Shown: positions 16,184-22,478 of the stretch, piece by piece
Position numbering within the stretch: position 1 is the first letter of the stretch
How the letters are laid out: each line of letters begins with the position of its first letter
From: Bacteroidota bacterium
GTDB taxonomy: Bacteria > Bacteroidota > Bacteroidia > Chitinophagales > Chitinophagaceae
Direction: 5' to 3'
NCBI GenBank assembly: GCA_023386395.1
Contig: JAEWJV010000153.1
Location: 1 to 22,478, forward strand
DNA length: 22,478 bases
Program-made: the position numbers and the translations under genes
Notes under the pieces: model-generated
Seen by the model: only the letters and a program-made list of their open reading frames with translations
Told to the model about the DNA's origin: nothing
Database searches by the model: none

Positions 16184-17158
16184 CTATAAATTTACTTTTT
16201 TAATGTAAATGCAGGCTTTGCCTTCGTGAGAAGAATAGTAGGAAATAATGGCCTGATTATTTTTAATCACAATGCCTGGGTAGCCGTTATCGCCATCAGA
16301 CTCTAATTCTTTAACATCTTCAAATGCCAAGGTTTTCGGATTTATGATAGTATAACATGTTTTATTCCATCCTTTCATAGCACTTGCAGCGAGAAACAGC
16401 TTTCCGTTGCTTAACATCTTGATATTTGGGCCGCGTACAAAAAAAGGAAGTTCTTTCCAGCTCCAAATAGAAAAGGGATATTTAGAAGCTCCCAAAAAAG
16501 ATTTTGAACCTGTGCAATCGTCTCTTACTATAGTATAAGCAACAGAGTCTTCAGATATGCATAATGCAGCTTCTGTAGGGCAACCGATATCAATAAGCGT
16601 ATCATTCACAATGTCGTATCTATTTATTTCGCTGGCATCGTTGCCATAAAGTATAAGGCTGGGTTTTAGATTTTTCTTTTTCAGATTATACCCTATAGAA
16701 TAATTTCTGTCAAGAAAAGTCATATAGCTCCATAACCAAAAATCATTGTCGACGTTTAATACAGTGGAAGCTGAAAAAGTATTGTTAAACAAATTGAAAG
16801 TAATGTTACTGTTTTGCCCATTCTTCCTCCTTGCAAAAGATGACAAGGACAAAACATTTCCTTTTTCAATAAAAAAATGGGGGTCTCGCATATCACTTTT
16901 GTCGTATCCAAGCAAAGCAAAATCCTGCCATGTGTTTCCATCAACAGAAGTTATTATCCTTATTCTTCCATCAAAACTGGCATGCTCGCTTCCTTCCCTG
17001 AACGCACAATAATATTTTGAATTATAATAAATCAGGTCAGTAAAAGCATTGTGCGGTGCTTTACTCCATACGGCATCTTTAATAATAACAGGCTTTTCTT
17101 TTTTACAAGCGAAACCTAATATAATCAATAAAGCAGTTACGTAATGGATGGTTCTCAT
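16184..17158 (-). CDS. Sialidase-fold (BNR/Asp-box) lipoprotein
   Basis: This 324-aa protein is an exported, beta-propeller-like lipoprotein. The first 18 residues form a signal peptide ending at a lipobox-like LGFAC, with C18 as the lipidated residue and KKEKP after it. The mature part resembles bacterial sialidase-family proteins: AFTDLIYYNSKYYCAFREG (38-56) with R54, SFDGRIRIITS (61-71), an Asp-box SVDGNTW (71-77) and DMRDPHF (89-95). Together these supply arginines and aspartates typical of that fold. I chose the ATG at 17158. A frame extension to 17209 would put 17 residues before the signal peptide and overlap wzx by 47 bases. The role is unknown. Exo-acting cleavage of a nonulosonic acid is possible, but many proteins of this fold have other substrates or none. 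Confidence 0.75.
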   Translation of the reverse strand: MRTIHYVTALLIILGFACKKEKPVIIKDAVWSKAPHNAFTDLIYYNSKYYCAFREGSEHASFDGRIRIITSVDGNTWQDFALLGYDKSDMRDPHFFIEKGNVLSLSSFARRKNGQNSNITFNLFNNTFSASTVLNVDNDFWLWSYMTFLDRNYSIGYNLKKKNLKPSLILYGNDASEINRYDIVNDTLIDIGCPTEAALCISEDSVAYTIVRDDCTGSKSFLGASKYPFSIWSWKELPFFVRGPNIKMLSNGKLFLAASAMKGWNKTCYTIINPKTLAFEDVKELESDGDNGYPGIVIKNNQAIISYYSSHEGKACIYIKKVNL

Positions 17159-17162
17159 TGAG

Positions 17163-18611
17163 TTATGTTGGTATGTAAGTACTTTTAAGGTCTTGTTTAA
17201 ACAGGGCATGCCTGTATAAATAAAAACCGGCTCCTAAGATAAATATTCCGGTAATAATTTTATACTGCACCGCAATATTTTCTAACGCAGGATAATAAAA
17301 AAAAGGCACGGCTATAAGTGTTGCTGCTAATAGGGGAAATGCTTTGGCCACAGGGTATTTTACATCATAATGTCGTTCGAAAAAATAAGCAATCAAAAAC
17401 TGCGTCATTTTTAATATAACGGTAGATGCGGCAATACCCATTATTCCAAATTTGTTTCCCATATAATTAAATACAACAATGGAAATAATAAGGCTTAAGC
17501 TGTTAATAACAGGCAAAAAGATAGTTTTTTTATTGTAAAAAATATTAAATGTGTAGAGAATATAATATACGCGGCCCAATGTAGAAAGAATTAACATGGG
17601 GATATAATATGCCGAAGGGTAAAAAGCAGGCCTTGAAATCACTTTAATAATAGGCTCTGCGAAAATCAATGCCATGCCGATTATGCAGAATTCAATCAAT
17701 AGAATGAGATCAAAATATTTGGAAGTGTATTCAGTTAGCAGTTTTTTGTTATCAGGATTTTTATGAATAAACGTATAGATAACGGGTATGACGGCATTCC
17801 ATACAGCAAGTATGATTACTTCTACAGGTGATATTATTGTTTTTGCAAAATTGTATAAGCCAAGATCAGATAGTTTATAAGAAGCATTTAGAAAGTACCT
17901 GTCGAGGCTATCGGCAGCACTTCCTAAAAAATAATACAGTACGATGGGGGCAGAAAATAAAAAAACCGGCTTAATAATAGCGGGATCAATAACTATCTTG
18001 GTTTTATTCTTTTTAAAAATGAATACATACATAGCCAGTGAGGAAAGCGTTACGCCAAAAAACTTCCCAATAATATTGCCGGTTGCGCCTTGATTAAGTA
18101 TAACAACACCGGTAAAAATTCCAGCAACAGAAAAAATGAATGGTACTAATGTAACGAGTATAACTGACCTTAGGTCTTCTTTTATCCTGAAATATTGCAT
18201 TAGGTTTTGATTAAGCGCCTGGACTACGCAACTGCTAAAAATGTAGAACCCAAATTGTTCAAATGAAAGGTTACCCTTCCATACTAAATTAAAAATAGTG
18301 TCTCCCCAAAAAAATAAACATATAGCTGCAATAACCGATGTGATAATGGTGATGAAAATGCTGTTATATAAAAACAACTTCTCCCTTCCCTGTGATGCAT
18401 AAGTATTATAAAAGCGCACAATTGCAGCACTTACACCAAAAACCAGAAAGAGAATAAAATACGATTCGGTTACAGTGGCCAGGCTGATTATACCATAATC
18501 TATAGGTGATAAGAATCTTGTGTAAATCGGCAATAATAAAAAAGAAGTTATATAGGGGATAAAACCAAGAATAGTATAAACGGATATTGAACGTACAAGT
18601 TTTAAATTCAT
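17163..18611 (-). CDS. wzx: Polysaccharide flippase Wzx (MVF/PST family)
   Basis: This 482-aa membrane protein has about twelve to fourteen hydrophobic helices along its whole length and only short charged loops. The N-terminus, SVYTILGFIPYITSFLLLPIYTRFLSPIDYG (about 10-40), is the hallmark opening of the polysaccharide biosynthesis flippase family. The YNTYASQGREKLF loop near 68-80 is also typical. Wzx moves undecaprenyl-diphosphate-linked repeat units from the cytoplasmic to the periplasmic face, where the polymerase joins them. Length and topology match the family. It lies 36 bases downstream of pseI and 4 bases upstream of the sialidase-fold gene. The glycan it carries should contain a pseudaminic-type residue, if the neighbouring pse genes serve the same product. 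Confidence 0.92.
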   Translation of the reverse strand: MNLKLVRSISVYTILGFIPYITSFLLLPIYTRFLSPIDYGIISLATVTESYFILFLVFGVSAAIVRFYNTYASQGREKLFLYNSIFITIITSVIAAICLFFWGDTIFNLVWKGNLSFEQFGFYIFSSCVVQALNQNLMQYFRIKEDLRSVILVTLVPFIFSVAGIFTGVVILNQGATGNIIGKFFGVTLSSLAMYVFIFKKNKTKIVIDPAIIKPVFLFSAPIVLYYFLGSAADSLDRYFLNASYKLSDLGLYNFAKTIISPVEVIILAVWNAVIPVIYTFIHKNPDNKKLLTEYTSKYFDLILLIEFCIIGMALIFAEPIIKVISRPAFYPSAYYIPMLILSTLGRVYYILYTFNIFYNKKTIFLPVINSLSLIISIVVFNYMGNKFGIMGIAASTVILKMTQFLIAYFFERHYDVKYPVAKAFPLLAATLIAVPFFYYPALENIAVQYKIITGIFILGAGFYLYRHALFKQDLKSTYIPT

Positions 18612-18647
18612 TTGGAGGAGATATGGAGATGGCTTGCTTTGATGAGA

Positions 18648-19703
18648 TTAAGCAAACAAGCCAAATTTTAAAGGAGTACCTGCAGTTGCATCTGTTTTCA
18701 TTTTTTTCCCGATAACCTCTTCATAATATCTTGTATGCAACCCATTACCCGGGCGGATGGATTTAACATGCTGGGCAGTTATAATTTCACCGGCTTTTAT
18801 ATCTTTTACAATATATAATGAACGTTTAAACTGAAGGCTTTTTTTCTCTTTATCCGAAAGTTCATAATTCACATGACCCAGGCTTAAAAATGCCCGTTCT
18901 GCCTCGGTTACAAGTCTTTTGAATTCAGCAGGTTCAAGCGAAAATGCAGCGTCAACGCCACCTTCTGCACGGCTTAATGTAAGATGCTTTTCTATGACAC
19001 AGGCACCCAGTGCAATAGAAGCAATAGAAACGCCAATACCCATGGTGTGATCTGATAAGCCAACGGGGCAATTATACAATTGCCGCATGTGGGGAATGGT
19101 AAGTATGTTGGTTGCTTCGGGTGAAGCTGGGTAGGTACTGGTGCATTTGAGCAGTACTAATTCTTTGCATCCATAAGCCTGCAGCAATTTTACAGATTCC
19201 TGTATATCAGCAATAGTAGCGACGCCGGTTGACATAATAACCGGTTTGCCTGTTTTTGCAACTTTTTTCAGCAATATATGATCCGTGTTTTCAAAAGATG
19301 CAATTTTATAAACCGGTACATTCAATGTCTCCAAAAAATCTACTGCAGTTTCATCAAACGGAGAACTAAAAGCAATTAACCCAAGTTCATTTGCGTAATC
19401 GAAAAGTGGCTTATGCCATTCCCACGGCGTATAGGCCATTTTATAAAGGTTGTATAAATTCCGGCCTTTCCAAAGGGAGTTTTCATCATTTATCTGAAAT
19501 TCCTCGTTGCTGCTGTTGAAGGTAATTGTATCTGCTGTATAAGTTTGAAGTTTAATAGCATCAACTCCCGCGTCTGCGGCAGCTTTTACAATGGCCATAC
19601 CCCGTTCAAGGGATTGGTTATGGTTGCCACTCATTTCAGCGATGATAAAAGGCTTTTGATTGATGCCGATTTGTTTGCTGCTCAATTTAATTTTATCTGT
19701 CAC
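18648..19703 (-). CDS. pseI: Pseudaminic acid synthase PseI (NeuB family)
   Basis: PseI condenses 2,4-diacetamido-2,4,6-trideoxy-L-altrose with phosphoenolpyruvate to give pseudaminic acid, in the cytoplasm. The 351-aa protein has the NeuB TIM barrel followed by an antifreeze-like SAF domain (about 291-351). IAEMSGNHNQSLERG (21-35) is the version of the N-terminal signature found in pseudaminic rather than sialic or legionaminic synthases, which usually read AE-x-G-x-NHNG. The metal-binding histidines are H219 (LSDHT) and H240 (EKHLT). KLQTYTADT (51-59) binds substrate phosphate or PEP in relatives. The start is GTG at 19703: a TAA lies five codons upstream in frame, and no ATG occurs between them. 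It follows a 138-base gap with no gene. Exact product stereochemistry is inferred from sequence resemblance. Confidence 0.93.
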   Translation of the reverse strand: MTDKIKLSSKQIGINQKPFIIAEMSGNHNQSLERGMAIVKAAADAGVDAIKLQTYTADTITFNSSNEEFQINDENSLWKGRNLYNLYKMAYTPWEWHKPLFDYANELGLIAFSSPFDETAVDFLETLNVPVYKIASFENTDHILLKKVAKTGKPVIMSTGVATIADIQESVKLLQAYGCKELVLLKCTSTYPASPEATNILTIPHMRQLYNCPVGLSDHTMGIGVSIASIALGACVIEKHLTLSRAEGGVDAAFSLEPAEFKRLVTEAERAFLSLGHVNYELSDKEKKSLQFKRSLYIVKDIKAGEIITAQHVKSIRPGNGLHTRYYEEVIGKKMKTDATAGTPLKFGLFA

Positions 19704-19789
19704 AATAATTGCGTGTTAAATTTTCTGACCTTATTCTTTTATAAACTCTTGTGTTTTTTATAATCTGTGTTACTAGCATTGAACGAAGT

Positions 19790-19812
19790 AAATTCCCGAA
19801 GGAAGTTTTTTT
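19790..19812. other. Small hairpin with a UUCG tetraloop (minus strand) in the gap before pseI
   Basis: In the 138-base gap before pseI the minus strand reads TTCC-TTCG-GGAA, a 4-bp stem closing a UUCG loop, extended past one mismatch by two A-T pairs. On the plus strand seven T (19806-19812) follow, so it looks terminator-like antisense to the operon. The stem is short. It may be an RNA-stabilising or processing element, or chance. Confidence 0.3.
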
Positions 19813-19841
19813 AATGCCGATTGAAATCTTTTAGTGCAAAG

Positions 19842-20504
19842 CTAATAATGAAAAATATCTGGATTTATTTCGCAGAGTGAATTAATATTTATTTCTGCCT
19901 CATGATCTTCATCCATCTTCAGGTTTTTGTAATTGCCTTGTAATACTCTTATCGTTTTAAAGCCATAGGGTTTGATACCGATAAAATCTTTAATAGGATT
20001 ATCGGCAACATAAACTATCTGATTAAATGATGCATTTTCTCTTTTTGCAATTAATTCAAAACAATATCGTGAAGGTTTACTATGCTTAATTCCATACCTG
20101 TAAGTGATATAGATGTGCTTCGTATATCTGTCCAAATGCAAGGCTTTTACTTTATTATATTGAACCACCTTGTGCCCATCTGTTACTATATATATAGGAA
20201 AATTATTAAGTCTCTCTAAGCAAGATTTTGCTTCCGGATACAATTTGATTTCCGGATAATGAAGCCTATACTTTTGAATGCACTTTTTTAATAGCTTTTT
20301 AGAGAATAAATGATGTTTCTTTAATACATCATTGAAAATTTCACCACGTCCCTTCTCGGCAAGCGATTGAAGCATCTGATCGAACGCTTCATTTTTGTTC
20401 AATCCAAATTCATTGCCCAACCAATGCGCTACTGCTTTAAACCCGCTTTTTACGAAAGTTATCTCTGGGTATAGAGTATCATCTAAATCAAACACCCAAA
20501 TCAT
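19842..20504 (-). CDS. HAD-superfamily hydrolase (phosphatase-like)
   Basis: This 220-aa haloacid dehalogenase-family protein has all four catalytic motifs. D6-x-D8-D9-T10 in VFDLDDTLY holds the nucleophile D6 and the acid D8. T108 in YIVTDG is motif II, K143 in KHSKPS is motif III, and ADNPIKD (167-173) with D168 and D173 is motif IV. A helical cap of class I type spans about 15-90. It most likely removes a phosphate from a small molecule. Its ATG overlaps the stop of the ATP-grasp gene in an ATGA arrangement, so the pair is probably translated together and may work on the same substrate. The link with pseG and pseI suggests that the substrate is a nonulosonic-acid intermediate or a donor used to modify it. 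This is inference. Confidence 0.85.
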   Translation of the reverse strand: MIWVFDLDDTLYPEITFVKSGFKAVAHWLGNEFGLNKNEAFDQMLQSLAEKGRGEIFNDVLKKHHLFSKKLLKKCIQKYRLHYPEIKLYPEAKSCLERLNNFPIYIVTDGHKVVQYNKVKALHLDRYTKHIYITYRYGIKHSKPSRYCFELIAKRENASFNQIVYVADNPIKDFIGIKPYGFKTIRVLQGNYKNLKMDEDHEAEININSLCEINPDIFHY

Positions 20505-21457
20505 AGCTCTAGAGTAAATTTATCAGCCATATAGCGTATCTGTTTATATGTTTTTTCCTCGTCATAAATAAAAGGATATGATGTTATGTCAATGCCATTT
20601 GCTTCCAGTAAAAACCAATAAAACGAATCCAGGCCACATCGAACACTGAGTGTTGAGGCTCCTCCAAAACGGGCATTACATTCAATTAACCATGGATTGC
20701 TTTGTTTATCAACTATAGCTTGCAAAACAATGTGTCCATAAAAATTAAGACTTTTTGCAAATGCCATACAACATTCTTTTAATTGCTTATTACTTACGTT
20801 ATATGTTATTTGACTTTCTCCATTTTCAACCAACTCCCTTTTTCTGATAATAATACCTTTTACTTGCTTATTTTTTTGAACATATACGTCAATGCTAAAT
20901 TCATTACCGTCAATAAATGGCTGATAGACCGGGTACTGAAGTTTTTTTGCATGTGCAATTCCATCTTCTGCATTCAAATTTAATCCTATAGATAATGAGC
21001 CAGCGCCAAATTGCTCTTTTACGACATATTTATTTGATTGTATGGATTCAATATTTTCTTCTGTTTGCACAGCACTTATGGATGAGTTAACACAATGATG
21101 ATAAAATTTAAGTTTATCAATGGAGACATTAATACTGTCTGCATCAGAAATCATTACTGCGATTCCATTTTGGGCCAATTCATTTCTTAAGTCCGCAAAA
21201 AAAGATAATTCGCCATCGCGAGTGGGAATAATAGCGGTAATATTATTTTGTTTACAAAAGCTAATCAAAAGCTCAGGTAACAAATTCTTAATATGAGGCA
21301 TCTGCCAATAATCATCAACAAAATATTTTCCTACAATATTTGAATTTGAATCTGCCCCATAAACCTTGACATTAGTATTCAACTTTAAAGCTGCGCTTTT
21401 TACTGCTTTAATAAGTGGGACTTTTTTTGATATTGAGGTAATTAGAATATTGCTCAT
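20501..21457 (-). CDS. ATP-grasp ligase
   Basis: This 318-aa protein has an ATP-grasp fold like the PylC or carbamoyl-phosphate-synthase type. Such enzymes join a carboxylate to an amine or other nucleophile through an acyl-phosphate. The N-terminal pre-ATP-grasp domain starts MSNILITSIS and has PTRDGELSFFADL (78-90). K147 in VVKEQFGAGS binds ATP with the following glycine loop. YQPFIDGNEFSIDVYV (178-193) is the lid-adjacent strand. E259 and N261 in LIECNARFGGAS (257-268) are the metal ligands. Its ATG shares one base with the pseG stop (TAATG), and its own stop overlaps the HAD start (ATGA). It is not one of the known pseB, C, H, G, I or F steps. A role in attaching an amino acid or other carboxylate to a sugar amine is possible but unproven. 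Confidence 0.85.
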   Translation of the reverse strand: MSNILITSISKKVPLIKAVKSAALKLNTNVKVYGADSNSNIVGKYFVDDYWQMPHIKNLLPELLISFCKQNNITAIIPTRDGELSFFADLRNELAQNGIAVMISDADSINVSIDKLKFYHHCVNSSISAVQTEENIESIQSNKYVVKEQFGAGSLSIGLNLNAEDGIAHAKKLQYPVYQPFIDGNEFSIDVYVQKNKQVKGIIIRKRELVENGESQITYNVSNKQLKECCMAFAKSLNFYGHIVLQAIVDKQSNPWLIECNARFGGASTLSVRCGLDSFYWFLLEANGIDITSYPFIYDEEKTYKQIRYMADKFTLEL

Positions 21458-22455
21458 TAATTATAAATCTTTTCATCTAGCTGTGTAAACACATCCAACA
21501 ATCTTTCATTACTTTTTCCATCAATTAATTTATGTTGATTAGAAATAGCGATGTCTGAATAATAGTTTTCTTTTATGCTTTCAAACGTATAAGCACATTT
21601 TCTCTCAATAAGTGATTGATATGCCTCTTTTTGATTATCAGCAATACATTTTAAAAACAGGTTCCCTTTAACACAACTATATTCTAGAGCAATAGTACTT
21701 GCCGAAGTAATTGCAATATTTGATTGCTGCATCAAGGAAAGCATTTCCTCTGGCTTAACATTTATATGTAATAAAACCTGTTTATAATCACCTGCCAACA
21801 CCATTAACTGCTGCAAATGGCTATACGCTGCACCAACAACTACATGAAAAAATGTCTTCGGGAATAGTTCAAGCAGTTCTTTGAGAGTGTTCTTTATTTC
21901 ATTATTGGGATCAGCACCGCCTAAACAAATTAATATAGATGAATCTTTAAGATCGTATTCTCCTTTAGGTATTAATGCCTCATCCAAAAATATTTTTTTG
22001 AGCATCACATAATCAGGGCCTAAATAAAGCCTCGTATAAGGTTCTGCTGAATAAGCTTCAGCTGTAATACCGGGCGCATGGTTTATGACCACATCAGCCA
22101 CAAAGTGGTAAGCGTGTATATCATCTATACAAACAACTTTGCAGCCTTTATCCTTTATTTTCTGCTGATAGCCGGTATTAAAATAATATCCGTCCAGCAC
22201 AACAATTTCATTGCCTGCTAAAGCTTCAATCCATTGTATAGCTTCAGCTTCATAACTAATATTATTGTTCAGTTGTATAAGACCAGCGCAATAATTTCTA
22301 ATGTCTTCAATTATAACCTTTGAATCGGCCCTGGTATAAAAATAGATTTCAAAATCATTCTTCAGCATCTCAGCCAATGCATAACACCTTGAAATATGAC
22401 CCAACCCAATAGTGCTGCTGCCATCAACCCGTATAATGATTTTTCGTTTAATCAT
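21457..22455 (-). CDS. pseG: PseG, UDP-2,4-diacetamido-2,4,6-trideoxy-beta-L-altropyranose hydrolase
   Basis: PseG releases UDP from the sugar nucleotide to give the free 6-deoxy-altrose substrate of PseI. It is a 332-aa GT-B-fold enzyme related to MurG. The signature IIIRVDGSSTIGLGHISRC (6-24) contains H20, equivalent to the catalytic histidine of Campylobacter PseG. The UDP-binding part has LICLGGADPNN (175-185), ITSASTIALEYS (249-260) with E258 as the probable uridine or ribose ligand, and DNQ (273-275). The protein is full length and starts at ATG 22455. Only 23 bases lie upstream of it. A TAA at 22473-22475 (minus strand) could close the gene before it, but its frame cannot be fixed. The gene is coupled to the ATP-grasp gene by a TAATG overlap. 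Confidence 0.93.
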   Translation of the reverse strand: MIKRKIIIRVDGSSTIGLGHISRCYALAEMLKNDFEIYFYTRADSKVIIEDIRNYCAGLIQLNNNISYEAEAIQWIEALAGNEIVVLDGYYFNTGYQQKIKDKGCKVVCIDDIHAYHFVADVVINHAPGITAEAYSAEPYTRLYLGPDYVMLKKIFLDEALIPKGEYDLKDSSILICLGGADPNNEIKNTLKELLELFPKTFFHVVVGAAYSHLQQLMVLAGDYKQVLLHINVKPEEMLSLMQQSNIAITSASTIALEYSCVKGNLFLKCIADNQKEAYQSLIERKCAYTFESIKENYYSDIAISNQHKLIDGKSNERLLDVFTQLDEKIYN

Positions 22456-22478
22456 TGCGTTGCTGCAGGTATTTATAT

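Larger units (their letters stand above)
2915..22455 (-). other. Surface polysaccharide biosynthesis locus with pseudaminic-acid and dTDP-sugar genes
   Basis: Eighteen consecutive minus-strand genes are separated by very short gaps (0-54 bases) or overlaps, except for 138 bases before pseI, 73 before rmlB and 115 before rmlA. The content is sugar-nucleotide synthesis, glycosyltransferases, a flippase, a polymerase and modifying enzymes. This supports a Wzx/Wzy-type exopolysaccharide, capsule or O-antigen locus. The right end of the operon lies outside the window. Confidence 0.85.

Noticed and set aside
22456..22478. Possible end of an upstream gene (such as pseF or pseH)
   Set aside because: Only 23 bases are available. 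A TAA at 22473-22475 on the minus strand is compatible with a gene end, but no coding frame can be assigned.

Overview
The window looks like a chromosomal segment of a Bacteroidota bacterium, probably near Chitinophagaceae; this is inferred from gene content, not from a marker gene. The genome is AT-rich and the starts mostly lack an AGGAGG-type ribosome binding site. Some starts are preceded by boxes matching the Bacteroidota -7 consensus TAnnTTTG. An RprY-like response regulator, a DUF4091 protein, an EpsG-type polymerase and an FkbM methyltransferase all fit that phylum.

Positions 1-2834 are core genes. They are the 5' part of radA (minus strand), a 337-base divergent intergenic region with a strong GC-rich hairpin, a YugP-type membrane zinc metallopeptidase (plus), a GroES-like protein (minus, its stop abutting the peptidase stop) and an OmpR-type response regulator (plus) followed by a clear intrinsic terminator.

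Positions 2915-22455 hold one long minus-strand run of 18 genes for a surface polysaccharide. In transcription order they are pseG, an ATP-grasp ligase, a HAD phosphatase-like protein, pseI, the flippase wzx, a sialidase-fold lipoprotein, an unassigned 327-aa protein, an FkbM methyltransferase, a GT4, a GT2 fused to a hexapeptide acyltransferase, an EpsG-type polymerase, a GT-B glycosyltransferase, a secreted DUF4091/GH123-like protein, a GT4, a GT2, and rmlB, rmlC, rmlA. A perfect -7 box just before rmlB suggests that rmlBCA can be transcribed separately.

Together the genes predict a Wzx/Wzy-dependent glycan containing a pseudaminic-acid-type nonulosonic acid (PseG, PseI) and a dTDP-6-deoxyhexose sugar (RmlA, RmlB, RmlC). 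It would be further decorated by methylation and acylation. Missing from the window are pseB, pseC, pseH and pseF, rmlD, the priming transferase, and the Wza/Wzc export genes. The Pse genes could lie beyond the right edge, upstream in the operon.

The most interesting parts are the ATP-grasp/HAD pair translationally coupled to pseG and placed before pseI, two hydrolase-like exported proteins inside a biosynthetic operon, the GT2-acyltransferase fusion, and the unassigned 327-aa protein as a possible new transferase. I saw no tRNA, rRNA, CRISPR array, insertion sequence or prophage gene.
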